A stretch of DNA of 21,824 nt, taken from contig JAUXHY010000001.1 of the NCBI GenBank assembly GCA_030621275.1, positions 1-21,824 on the forward strand, read 5' to 3'. Each line of letters opens with the position of its first letter. Position 1 is the first letter of the stretch. The notes under the pieces were generated by a model that was given only the letters and a program-made list of their open reading frames with translations, did not search any database and was not told where the DNA came from. Origin of the DNA: a bacterium (GTDB lineage: Bacteria > Fidelibacterota > Marinisomatia > Marinisomatales > JAHJCW01). Below, one piece after another: positions 1-8,000 of the stretch. Made by a program: the position numbers and the translations under genes.

Positions 1-48
1 GAAGAAAAAGGATATCAGTGGTTATCTGATAGTTCCACTACAGATTAG
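1..48 (+). CDS. sufC: SufC, C-terminal end (partial)
   Basis: Only the last 15 codons are in the window, open from base 1 to a TAG stop at 46-48. The residues read EEKGYQWLSDSSTTD. This resembles the C-terminus of SufC, the ABC-type ATPase of the SufBCD Fe-S scaffold, which in E. coli ends in a similar EE-GYGWL stretch. It lies 16 bp before sufD, the usual sufC-sufD order. The call rests on this short tail plus position; SufB or another protein is less likely. Confidence 0.7.
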   Translation, partial: EEKGYQWLSDSSTTD

Positions 49-64
49 TGAGTTAATAGATTTA

Positions 65-1330
65 ATGCAACACGAAGCACAGTTTAAAACATTCTTACAA
101 TCGCAAAGCGATGAACCTCAGGCTATGTTAGACATCCGTAAAGATGCATTCAAAAATTTTCTGAAAATTGGATATCCGACAAAAAAACATGAAAATTGGC
201 GTTACACTAATTTGACATCATTAGCAAAAACCGAATACAAATTCCCTAACGGAGAAATGAGCAAAATTGATGACAATATTATCATTGAACATTTCATTGA
301 TAATTGTCATAGAATTGTATTTGTTAACGGAATATTTGCTGCTGAACTTTCAGCGCTTGATGAAATTGCCAAACAAATTTCAGTAAAAAATATTTCCGAT
401 TCATTTAACAATTTAAATCACAATTCTACTGAAAACGATACAAATCCATTTATTTTATTAAATAAGGCGTTTGCCTATGGCGGATACCTTATTGATATTG
501 ATTCAAATTATAATGAAGATAAACCTTTACATATTCTAAATATTATTTCTGATAAAAATGATTTTATTCAATATCATCAACAAAATTTGATCACTATCGG
601 TAAAAATAGTCAAGCTTCTATTATAGAAGAAAATGTGAATACAAACCAAAAGGAATTATTAAAAAATACAATTTATAATATTCAAGTTGATGAAAATTCA
701 ATATTATCCCACATTTTATTACAACAAAATCATACTAAATCTAAAGATCTAAATCACATTTTTGTTGAGCAGCAAGATAACAGTACATATAATACCCAGA
801 TGATTAATATTGGTGGTGAATTAATACGTAATGATTTGAACGTTCAAATCAATGGAGAAAATTGCGATACGGATATTTCCGGTTTAAGTTTGTTGTCAGG
901 GAAAGATCATGTCGAAAATTATACAATTGTTAGCCATAATAAACCCAATTCAAATAGCCAACAATTATTTAAATACATTTTAGATGAATCATCGGAAGGT
1001 GTATTTAACGGATTAGTGACTGTTCAACCTGATGCTCAAAAAACCGATTCACAGCAGACAAATAAAAACATTTTGCTTTCTAAGAATGCTCTAATGAATT
1101 CCAATCCGCAGTTAGAAATTTATGCAGATGATGTAAAATGCTCGCACGGTTCAGCAACCGGTGAGTTGGATGAAGATGCAATATTTTATTTACGCTCCAG
1201 ATGTATTGATTTAATGGCTGCAAAATCATTATTGATCGAAGGATTTGCCAAGGAAGTCACAGATAAAATTAAAATTGATTCTGTTAAAGATAAATTGAAT
1301 AGTGAAATTCTAAAAAGATTAGCTGGCTAG
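65..1330 (+). CDS. sufD: SufD, Fe-S cluster scaffold subunit
   Basis: SufD pairs with SufB and the ATPase SufC in the cytosolic SufBCD complex, on which Fe-S clusters are built. The 421-residue length is normal. The N-terminal third is variable and charged, with an HENWRYTNL segment around residues 56-64 typical of SufD. The C-terminal half is the beta-helix core. The family hallmark KCSHGSATGELDEDAIFYL begins near residue 358, with Cys359 and His361; a histidine at this place in E. coli SufD is needed for cluster assembly. The ATG at 65 follows the sufC stop by 16 bp and has no clear Shine-Dalgarno, so translation may depend on coupling. The sufU gene starts 14 bp downstream. Confidence 0.95.
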   Translation: MQHEAQFKTFLQSQSDEPQAMLDIRKDAFKNFLKIGYPTKKHENWRYTNLTSLAKTEYKFPNGEMSKIDDNIIIEHFIDNCHRIVFVNGIFAAELSALDEIAKQISVKNISDSFNNLNHNSTENDTNPFILLNKAFAYGGYLIDIDSNYNEDKPLHILNIISDKNDFIQYHQQNLITIGKNSQASIIEENVNTNQKELLKNTIYNIQVDENSILSHILLQQNHTKSKDLNHIFVEQQDNSTYNTQMINIGGELIRNDLNVQINGENCDTDISGLSLLSGKDHVENYTIVSHNKPNSNSQQLFKYILDESSEGVFNGLVTVQPDAQKTDSQQTNKNILLSKNALMNSNPQLEIYADDVKCSHGSATGELDEDAIFYLRSRCIDLMAAKSLLIEGFAKEVTDKIKIDSVKDKLNSEILKRLAG

Positions 1331-1344
1331 AAAAAAATAGTAAA

Positions 1345-1788
1345 ATGAATGAATTACAAGAATTATATCAGCAAGTAATTATTGACCATAATCATAATCC
1401 ACGAAATTTTCATGAGATTGAGCACCCCTCGCATTCAGCAAAGGGTCACAACCCTCTCTGTGGGGACAAAATTGATATTTACTTAACAATTAAAGAGAAT
1501 ATAATTACAGAAGTCAGTTTTATGGGATCGGGATGTGCTATATCTAAGGCATCTTCGTCACTGATGACAGAAGCACTAATAGGCAAAACAGTGACAGAAG
1601 CACAAAAGTTATTCGATTCAGTGCATAATATGATTACAAGCGGTAAAGCCGATGCGGAAGACATCGGCAAATTGGCGGTTTTATCAGGCGTACACAAATT
1701 TCCGGCACGTGTAAAATGCGCAATATTACCGTGGCATACAATGAAAAACGCATTAGAGAAAAAAACTCAAACGGCAATTACAGAATAA
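1345..1788 (+). CDS. sufU: SufU, zinc-dependent sulfurtransferase / IscU-like protein
   Basis: This 147-residue protein belongs to the IscU/NifU N-terminal fold. Ligand-type residues are Cys39 and Asp41 (NPLCGD), Cys64 (GSGCAIS) and Cys125 (VKCAIL). These correspond to the zinc site of Bacillus SufU. The insertion between the second and third cysteines (about residues 80-105) marks SufU rather than IscU. In characterised systems SufU accepts persulfide from SufS by zinc-ligand exchange and takes the place of SufE; no SufE is seen here. It lies between sufD (14 bp gap) and sufT (5 bp gap) in one operon with sufS. There is no strong ribosome binding site before the ATG. Confidence 0.93.
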   Translation: MNELQELYQQVIIDHNHNPRNFHEIEHPSHSAKGHNPLCGDKIDIYLTIKENIITEVSFMGSGCAISKASSSLMTEALIGKTVTEAQKLFDSVHNMITSGKADAEDIGKLAVLSGVHKFPARVKCAILPWHTMKNALEKKTQTAITE

Positions 1789-1793
1789 ATATT

Positions 1794-2336
1794 ATGGATA
1801 CGGAAAAAATTATATTAGAAAGAAATGTTAGCGCATTCCTGATACCATCCGGTGATAAAGTAACTTTACAAAAAGGTGAACCTGTATCAATCACTCAGGC
1901 GTTGGGTGGCAGCTACACAGTTATGCTAAATGGAAATCTATTCAAGTTAGATGGTGATGAAGCTGATGCAATTGGCAAAAAAACTATTCAAACTATTATT
2001 AATCCTTCCGATTCTGAAAAAAAAGAAGTGAATGAGCAACAAGTTTGGGATCAATTAAGAACTGTTTATGACCCTGAGATACCAGTTAATATTGTAGATC
2101 TCGGTTTAATATATGACTGTAAACTAACAAAACTCGAGAAAGGTACTAAAGTAGATATAAAAATGACTTTAACTGCACCAGGGTGCGGAATGGGACCCGT
2201 CATCACAGCAGAAGCAAAGCAAAAAGTACAAGGCATTCCCGGTGTTGTTGGTGTAGATATAGAACTAGTTTGGGAACCACTTTGGAACCGTGAAATGATG
2301 TCAGAAACTGCTCTATTACAACTAGGAATATTATGA
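1794..2336 (+). CDS. sufT: SufT-type Fe-S assembly/maturation protein (DUF59/MIP18 family)
   Basis: The product from the ATG at 1794 has 180 residues, the usual SufT length. An in-frame ATG at 1716 would overlap sufU by 73 bp and add 26 residues with no family likeness, so 1794 is preferred. The N-terminal part carries the long-SufT signature ITQALGGSYTV (33-43). The C-terminal DUF59 domain has YDPEIPVNIVDLGLIY (92-107) and TAPGCGMGP with Cys131. SufT proteins help load Fe-S clusters into certain client enzymes; the exact chemistry is not settled. The stop overlaps the sufS start by 4 bp (ATGA), implying translational coupling. Confidence 0.9.
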   Translation: MDTEKIILERNVSAFLIPSGDKVTLQKGEPVSITQALGGSYTVMLNGNLFKLDGDEADAIGKKTIQTIINPSDSEKKEVNEQQVWDQLRTVYDPEIPVNIVDLGLIYDCKLTKLEKGTKVDIKMTLTAPGCGMGPVITAEAKQKVQGIPGVVGVDIELVWEPLWNREMMSETALLQLGIL

Positions 2337-3553
2337 GCAAATTCGATGTAAACAAAATTCGTTCTGACTTTCCTGTTTTCACTGATAAATCACTAGTTTA
2401 TTTAGACAGCGCTGCGACTACACAAAAACCCAAACAGGTTATTGATGCAGTGTCAGATTTCTATTCTAACTATTATGCTAACGTCCATCGCGGTATTTAT
2501 GAATTAAGCATGAAAGCCACTGAGGCATACCATTCTGCCAGACAAAAAGTTGCAAATTTTATAAACTCTTCAGACTGGCGTTCAATCGTTTTTACAGGTG
2601 GTACAACTGAATCAATTAATTTAGTAGCATATAGTTGGGCGAGGAAAAATCTAAAAACCGGTGACGAGATACTAATAACTGAAATGGAACATCATAGCAA
2701 CATAGTTCCATGGCAATTAGTAGCAAAAGAAACCGGCGTAATTTTAAAATATATTCCAATAAATACAAATGGTACTCTAGACCTAAGTAATATAGATGAA
2801 TTGCTCACGAATAAAACAAAACTAGTAAGCGTTATACATCAATCGAATGTATTTGGCACTATCAATCCTATCAAGAAAATAATTACTCATGCCAAAAGAG
2901 TTAATGCTCTCACATTTATTGATGCTGCACAAAGTATTACTCACAGTCAAGTTGATGTACAAGATTTGGATTGTGATTTTCTTGCGTTCTCTGGACACAA
3001 GATGTTAGGTCCAACCGGTATCGGTGTTTTATATGGGAAACCTGAATTGCTAGATTCAATGACACCATTCATGGGTGGTGGAGATATGATCAATTCCGTA
3101 ACAATGACTAAATCTACTTGGAATGATATACCATATAAGTTTGAAGCAGGTACTCCCAACATTGCCCAAGCCATAGGGCTTGGAGCAGCGATTGATTACA
3201 TAAATGAAATCGGAATTTCGAATATCCACAAATATATACAACACCTTTTAAATATCGCTTTGGAAAAATTACGAGCAATTGATAAACTAACAATATATGG
3301 GCACCAAGTTGGCGAAAGTAGTTCAGTAATCAGCTTTAATTTGGAAGGTGTCCATCCTCATGATTTAGCGCAATTCTTAGATCAGGATGGTATTGCAGTT
3401 CGTGCCGGTCACCATTGCGCACAACCGATTATGGATAAACTCGGAGTCAGTTCTACAATTCGAGCAAGTTTTTATCTATATAATACAGAAAAAGAAATTG
3501 ATAAATTATGTGCAAATTTAATTAAAACTGCTAAATTTTTTAAAGGATTATAA
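2333..3553 (+). CDS. sufS: SufS, group II cysteine desulfurase
   Basis: SufS is a pyridoxal-phosphate enzyme that removes sulfur from cysteine as an enzyme-bound persulfide and passes it on, here presumably to SufU. At 406 residues it is full length. The PLP lysine is Lys223 in FSGHKMLGPTG, and the catalytic cysteine is Cys362 in RAGHHCAQP, both as in group II desulfurases. The N-terminal YLDSAATTQKP and the EMEHHSNIVPW segment are typical. It overlaps sufT by 4 bp and its TAA stop shares a base with the ATG of the next gene (TAATG), so the three are probably translated from one message. Confidence 0.96.
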   Translation: MSKFDVNKIRSDFPVFTDKSLVYLDSAATTQKPKQVIDAVSDFYSNYYANVHRGIYELSMKATEAYHSARQKVANFINSSDWRSIVFTGGTTESINLVAYSWARKNLKTGDEILITEMEHHSNIVPWQLVAKETGVILKYIPINTNGTLDLSNIDELLTNKTKLVSVIHQSNVFGTINPIKKIITHAKRVNALTFIDAAQSITHSQVDVQDLDCDFLAFSGHKMLGPTGIGVLYGKPELLDSMTPFMGGGDMINSVTMTKSTWNDIPYKFEAGTPNIAQAIGLGAAIDYINEIGISNIHKYIQHLLNIALEKLRAIDKLTIYGHQVGESSSVISFNLEGVHPHDLAQFLDQDGIAVRAGHHCAQPIMDKLGVSSTIRASFYLYNTEKEIDKLCANLIKTAKFFKGL

Positions 3554-3984
3554 TGTCTAAAGAACGTGTATCTTGGGAAAACTATTTTATGAACATCGCA
3601 CGAGAAGTTGCTACTCGTGCAACTTGCGATAGAAAAATGGTTGGGGCCGTTATAGTCCGTGGGAAAACAATCCTTTCTACCGGTTATAACGGAAGTTTAC
3701 GCGGATTACCACACTGTGATGAAGTTGGACATGAAATGGAAAACGGACATTGTGTACGCACTGTACATGCTGAAGCAAATGCAATCGTCCATGCAGCTCG
3801 ACATGGAATTAGAGTAGAAGGGGCAGAAATATTTATTACCGCTTCTCCATGTTATAACTGTTTTAAACTGATTGTTAATGCAGGTATAACTAAAATTTAC
3901 TACGGAGAATTCTATCGCGATGAGCGCATAACAAAACATGCTGAAGAACTTGGTATTAAACTAGTACATCTTAATGATAACTAA
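3553..3984 (+). CDS. dCMP deaminase family protein (ComE operon protein 2-like)
   Basis: This 143-residue protein is a zinc-dependent cytidine/deoxycytidylate deaminase. The zinc and catalytic motif is H72-A-E74 (TVHAEANA), with PCYNC supplying Cys100 and Cys103. The extra CDEVGHEMENGHC segment (55-67) is typical of the bacterial dCMP deaminase/ComEB group, which makes dUMP for thymidylate synthesis. That substrate is inferred from the family. Its ATG overlaps the sufS stop by one base, so it is co-translated with the Suf genes although unrelated in function. It ends 2 bp from the converging carboxyltransferase gene, with no terminator between them. Confidence 0.9.
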   Translation: MSKERVSWENYFMNIAREVATRATCDRKMVGAVIVRGKTILSTGYNGSLRGLPHCDEVGHEMENGHCVRTVHAEANAIVHAARHGIRVEGAEIFITASPCYNCFKLIVNAGITKIYYGEFYRDERITKHAEELGIKLVHLNDN

Positions 3985-3986
3985 TT

Positions 3987-5738
3987 TCAATTTTTCTGTA
4001 ATATATTAAAAATTTCTTCCCGAATATTCGCCTGCGTAACAACATGCTCTACGTGACCATGTTTTTGTAACCACGGTGTAGTCTGAAAATCTTTAGAGGT
4101 CTTTTTACCTGTATATTGCTCAATAACACGCCTACCGGAAAATCCGATATTACCGGCATGCTTCTGAAATAATCTTATTCCACGTGAACCATAACCAATT
4201 GCTACACCTCCTAAAGTAGGATCAGTAATTATTGTAATGACCGGCAAACCGGCTTGCTCAGCACGTGTTAAAGCAACATGCGCTTTGGGAATACTTACCA
4301 TAGATGAACAACCCTCATGCATACGTGCACCTCCACCGGAAGCCTGCAAAACCATTGACTTTTTACTCTTAATAGCAATCTCAGTTGCTCTCCATATTTT
4401 TTCACCGGTACTCATACAAAATGATCCACCAAAGAATCCAAAGTCAGCTCCACAAAAAACTATATCATGTCCCATTATCTTAGCATCACCAGTAATCATT
4501 GAAGTCATTAAACCGGTTCTTTTGCGAGCGCTTTTTAATTTATCATTATATTCAGGGAATCCTAATATATCCTTATCTACCATCAATTTAGTTTCTGCAT
4601 GTTCAACAAATGAACCTTCATCAAACATATTATCAATGCAATCCCATATTGATGGTCTCGTATAACGATGACCACACACATCACAGACGAAACCATCATT
4701 TTTCAATTTTTCAAATCGAATCGGATCATATTTATGAACACCGTTTGATGTATAACACCCTTTGTGCCGTTTCAAGTAACCATTACTATTTGGTAGCGGT
4801 AATCGTGATACTTTTCGTTGAATTGCATTTACTTCTTCAATTGTTGTTTCCGACCACTGTCCTATTTTTGACCATCTTTCTATTCTGCCTGAAATTAATT
4901 TACCTTTTGGTATAGACTTCAATTTCGTAACAGCTTTATCAAGATGTGAATGTAATGAAGCAATGGCTTGTTCTTTAAATCTATGTGCAGGTCCTTCCTT
5001 TTCCGGTACCAAAATATCAACAATACCTAATTCATAACCTTCTCGCGAAGTAATTCGTGAAGCGGAAGCTGCTTCATTTGCTCTGCTACGCGTATGATAT
5101 AGAATTGATGAGCATGCTTCCGGCGTAATCACTAAGTATGTGGAATTCTCCATTGCTAATACTTGGTCACACCCTGTTAGTGCAATGGCACCACCGCTAC
5201 ATGCACGATTAATAATTACAGAAATAGTTGGGACAGTAGCTTCTGCCAAGGCATGGATTGTATCACCAATTCGCCAGGCAATTCCTCCTGCTTCGGAAGC
5301 TTCAGTGGGATCTGCTCCGGGAGTATCAACAAAAATAATGATTATACGATTTTCCTTATTGGCAACATCAATTGCTTTAATGGCTCGTTCGTATGAAGCA
5401 GGCGTTGGCATACCATCATTCCATTTACGCATTTCACCATTATTACGCATCACTTTAGTTAATTCTTTATAATCAGATGTTGGACCGGTTTGCTGTCCGA
5501 TTAACATAACAGGTATTTTTTCATCTTCAATTTCTAAAATGGCTCTGTGCGTTTGTATCAAACATGCACCAAAATCATCGCTTCTAAAACAAAGTTCCGG
5601 GTCAGAAAATATTTCTAGGTAATCTAAATATTTTGGTCTTTCAGGATGGAACGATAATTGATATTTTTCAAATTCATCAAGCTGATGATAATCGATTTTT
5701 CCTTTTCGTTCAAATGGAAGATAAAAATGATTTGCCAT
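3987..5738 (-). CDS. accA-accD: Fused acetyl-CoA-type carboxyltransferase, alpha half then beta half
   Basis: A single 583-residue chain carries both carboxyltransferase halves. Residues about 1-295 match AccA: HPERPKYLDY (31-40), GMPTPASYERA (109-119), FVDTPGADP (136-144) and ACSGGAIAL (179-187). Residues about 340-583 match AccD: DEGSFVEHAE (373-382), QASGGGARMHEG (465-476), TDPTLGGV (505-512) and GFSGRRVIEQ (532-541). The complex moves carboxyl from biotin to acetyl-CoA or propionyl-CoA; which substrate cannot be told here. The AccD zinc ribbon looks incomplete: Cys352/Cys355 (CDVC) are present, but upstream only Cys328 is seen where a CxxC pair is usual. No biotin carboxylase or carrier gene is in the window, though birA is. 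It is transcribed alone and converges on the dCMP deaminase gene. Confidence 0.9.
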   Translation of the reverse strand: MANHFYLPFERKGKIDYHQLDEFEKYQLSFHPERPKYLDYLEIFSDPELCFRSDDFGACLIQTHRAILEIEDEKIPVMLIGQQTGPTSDYKELTKVMRNNGEMRKWNDGMPTPASYERAIKAIDVANKENRIIIIFVDTPGADPTEASEAGGIAWRIGDTIHALAEATVPTISVIINRACSGGAIALTGCDQVLAMENSTYLVITPEACSSILYHTRSRANEAASASRITSREGYELGIVDILVPEKEGPAHRFKEQAIASLHSHLDKAVTKLKSIPKGKLISGRIERWSKIGQWSETTIEEVNAIQRKVSRLPLPNSNGYLKRHKGCYTSNGVHKYDPIRFEKLKNDGFVCDVCGHRYTRPSIWDCIDNMFDEGSFVEHAETKLMVDKDILGFPEYNDKLKSARKRTGLMTSMITGDAKIMGHDIVFCGADFGFFGGSFCMSTGEKIWRATEIAIKSKKSMVLQASGGGARMHEGCSSMVSIPKAHVALTRAEQAGLPVITIITDPTLGGVAIGYGSRGIRLFQKHAGNIGFSGRRVIEQYTGKKTSKDFQTTPWLQKHGHVEHVVTQANIREEIFNILQKN

Positions 5739-5857
5739 ATTAATGTTCTGCCTGTATCTGTGCGATTCTATACAATATAATTATTTACTGATAGCATAAA
5801 TTAAGAAATAATAGCTATAGCTCGTATTAGTTCAATTTGTTTCAAGTAATATAAGTA

Positions 5858-5893
5858 AAAACCCTCAAGGGTTAAAAAAACCTTGAGGGTTTT
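5858..5893 (-). terminator. Rho-independent terminator after the etf operon
   Basis: A perfect 13-bp inverted repeat (AAAACCCTCAAGG at 5858-5870, CCTTGAGGGTTTT at 5881-5893) encloses a 10-base loop. Read on the minus strand it ends in a run of five T and lies 18 bp past the stop of the Fe-S oxidoreductase gene. It also ends in T on the plus strand. It separates the etf operon from the carboxyltransferase gene. Confidence 0.85.
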
Positions 5894-5911
5894 AATAAAT
5901 AACTTATTGAA

Positions 5912-7918
5912 CTATAATGCAGAAGCAACCATTTCAGCAATATCTAAAACCTGCATAGTATCTTCTTTGCCTTTTAATTTCATTGCATCATCCATCATAA
6001 TAGTACAAAAAGAACACGCAGTTGCCACAACATCAATTCCTGTATCAATTGCTTCTTGAAATCTTACATTATTAATTCTTTCTCCATCTTCAATATCATA
6101 CCACATATTTCCTCCTCCGGCACCACAACAGAAACTGTTTTTTCTATTCCTTTCCATTTCAATTAACTTGCCGTCTTTTAATACAGAATTAATAACCTTG
6201 CGCGGAGCTTCATACTCACCGTTATGACGTCCTAAATAACAAGCGTCATGATAAGTTATATTATCGTCTATATATTTATTTAATTTCAACTTACCGGATT
6301 CAATCAATTCCATGATGAATTGTGAGTGATGTTGAACTTCATAATTTCCTTCAAAATCACCGTATTCATTTCCAATTGTATGGAAACAATGCGGACATGG
6401 AGTTATTATCTTGTTAAACTTATATTTATTGAACGTTTCTATATTTTGTAATGCCAATGTCTCAAATAGATATTCTTCACCTAAGCGTCTTGCAGAATCA
6501 CCTGTGCAAGATTCCTCATTGCCTAAAACAGCATAATCAATATTTGCTGACTCTAATATTTTTACCATCGCTTTAGCGATTTTTTGATTACGTGGATCAT
6601 ACGAGCCAGCACAACCAACCCAATATAGTACATCGGCTTCTTTCTTCTCAGACATTAATGGTAATTCGATACCTGCATCACTAGCCCATTTTGTACGCTC
6701 ACTTTTGGAAAATCCCCACGGGTTTCCGGTGTTCATAGTTTTTTCCAAACTGTCTGCAGCTTGTGGGTGGGGTTTTCCCTCCGACAATACTAAATATCTT
6801 CTCATATCAGTGAAAGTCGGGACGTGATTAATCAGAACAGGGCATACTTCCGTGCAAGCACCGCAAGTAGTACATGACCATAATTCAGTTTCGGTAATCG
6901 GTTTTCCGACTATTCCATCAACATCCTTTTTATTTAAATACTTATCATACAATTCTTGTCGTATATCAGTGATGATCTTCATTGGTGAAAGCGGTTTATC
7001 AGTATTATAAGCGGGACATACATCTGTACATCTACCACATTCTGTACAAGCTATACTGTCTAATAATTGCTTCCAAGTAAAATCTTCCAACTTTGTTGAT
7101 CCTAAAGATATCTCATCCGGGTCCATATCAGGATCTTCCATCAATTTGCTAACAAACATTGGTTTTACTTTACCGCGTAAATCGCGATCAGTTAATGCAA
7201 TATTTATTGTGGATACAATTGTATGGAATACTTTAGTATTTGGAATAAACGCAATAATCAAAAATGAAAGTAAGGCGTGACTCCACCATAAATATTGTTC
7301 TAGCGCAGTCCATGTTTCGCTACTTAGCAAACTTGATATTTGATAACCCACCCAAGAATATTGAGCAGTTGAGGGCATATCGATTGCTAAGCGGGCTGCT
7401 TCTGATAAAAATCCGCCAATTATTAATACTAAGATGTACAACAAAATACCGGAATCGCCTAATAGATTACCCCTACCTTTGAATGCATCTTGCGGTAGTG
7501 ATTTTGGTTTATTGAAATGTCTGCGGTATAAAGCCAATAATATTCCAATTAGCGCCATCACCCCGCCAGTATCATTCAAAACAGCAAACCACGGTGTATC
7601 TAAATTTGGTAAATATTCTATGAACCAACCCCTTGCTAAAAAGAAATCTACGGTTGTAGCGAATAGTAAAATGAAAAAACCAAATCCAATCAAAAAATGC
7701 ATAATCGCTGCATAAATATTTGATATTCTGAACACTCTGCGTTGTAGAATGCCAAAATAGATTAAATTGAAAATCGCAGGAATTATTTTAATTTTATAAT
7801 CGGGATCGCTTTTGCCAATACGTATCGCGAGAAATCGCCGAATGTTATAAATAAAAACGACTATCGCAATTAATGCGAATAAATATAGTACAACCGGAAC
7901 GTGGTGTGATGCTTCCAC
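5912..7918 (-). CDS. Membrane Fe-S oxidoreductase, probable Etf:quinone oxidoreductase (DUF224/HdrD-like)
   Basis: A 668-residue fusion. The N-terminal 235 residues hold about six hydrophobic segments (near 7-30, 43-60, 67-90, 108-131, 157-180, 207-232) resembling the cytochrome-b-like NarI domain. Two 4Fe-4S motifs follow: Cys291/294/297/301 and Cys349/352/355/359. Two CCG (cysteine-rich) domains complete it: Cys436, Cys471, Cys508/511; then Cys560, Cys597/598, Cys635/638, as in HdrB/HdrD and GlpC. Such proteins beside etfAB are proposed to carry electrons from EtfAB to menaquinone in acyl-CoA-oxidising bacteria. The start is GTG at 7918, chosen for the strong AGGAGG 5 bases upstream. It is the last gene of etfB-etfA-oxidoreductase and is followed by a terminator. 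Confidence 0.88.
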   Translation of the reverse strand: MEASHHVPVVLYLFALIAIVVFIYNIRRFLAIRIGKSDPDYKIKIIPAIFNLIYFGILQRRVFRISNIYAAIMHFLIGFGFFILLFATTVDFFLARGWFIEYLPNLDTPWFAVLNDTGGVMALIGILLALYRRHFNKPKSLPQDAFKGRGNLLGDSGILLYILVLIIGGFLSEAARLAIDMPSTAQYSWVGYQISSLLSSETWTALEQYLWWSHALLSFLIIAFIPNTKVFHTIVSTINIALTDRDLRGKVKPMFVSKLMEDPDMDPDEISLGSTKLEDFTWKQLLDSIACTECGRCTDVCPAYNTDKPLSPMKIITDIRQELYDKYLNKKDVDGIVGKPITETELWSCTTCGACTEVCPVLINHVPTFTDMRRYLVLSEGKPHPQAADSLEKTMNTGNPWGFSKSERTKWASDAGIELPLMSEKKEADVLYWVGCAGSYDPRNQKIAKAMVKILESANIDYAVLGNEESCTGDSARRLGEEYLFETLALQNIETFNKYKFNKIITPCPHCFHTIGNEYGDFEGNYEVQHHSQFIMELIESGKLKLNKYIDDNITYHDACYLGRHNGEYEAPRKVINSVLKDGKLIEMERNRKNSFCCGAGGGNMWYDIEDGERINNVRFQEAIDTGIDVVATACSFCTIMMDDAMKLKGKEDTMQVLDIAEMVASAL

Positions 7919-7923
7919 TACTC

Positions 7924-7929
7924 CCTCCT
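7924..7929 (-). promoter_or_regulatory. Shine-Dalgarno fixing a GTG start
   Basis: AGGAGG on the minus strand lies 5 bases before the GTG at 7916-7918. It decides the start of the membrane Fe-S oxidoreductase, which has no suitable ATG nearby. Confidence 0.8.
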
Positions 7930-7957
7930 ACATTTTTTGGTTAGGAGAATTATTAAA

Positions 7958-7992
7958 GTATTGCCATTTCATCTAAATAGAAATGGCAATAC
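7958..7992 (-). terminator. Intra-operon hairpin between etfA and the Fe-S oxidoreductase gene
   Basis: A 13-bp inverted repeat (7958-7970 with 7980-7992, arms containing ATTGCCATTT/AAATGGCAAT) with a 9-base loop lies 8 bp past the etfA stop. The following minus-strand bases are only partly T-rich (CTTTAATAATT), so termination would be weak. It may act as a partial terminator or mRNA stabiliser that sets etfBA output apart from the membrane partner. Confidence 0.55.
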
Positions 7993-8000
7993 CTATATTT

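Noticed and set aside
1716..1793. Longer start for SufT at ATG 1716
   Set aside because: It would overlap sufU by 73 bp and add 26 residues without family likeness; ATG 1794 gives the usual SufT length.
4237..4665. 142-residue plus-strand ORF inside the carboxyltransferase gene
   Set aside because: Antisense shadow of a well-conserved coding sequence; no recognisable domain or ribosome binding site. The same applies to 4610-4915 and 5140-5472.
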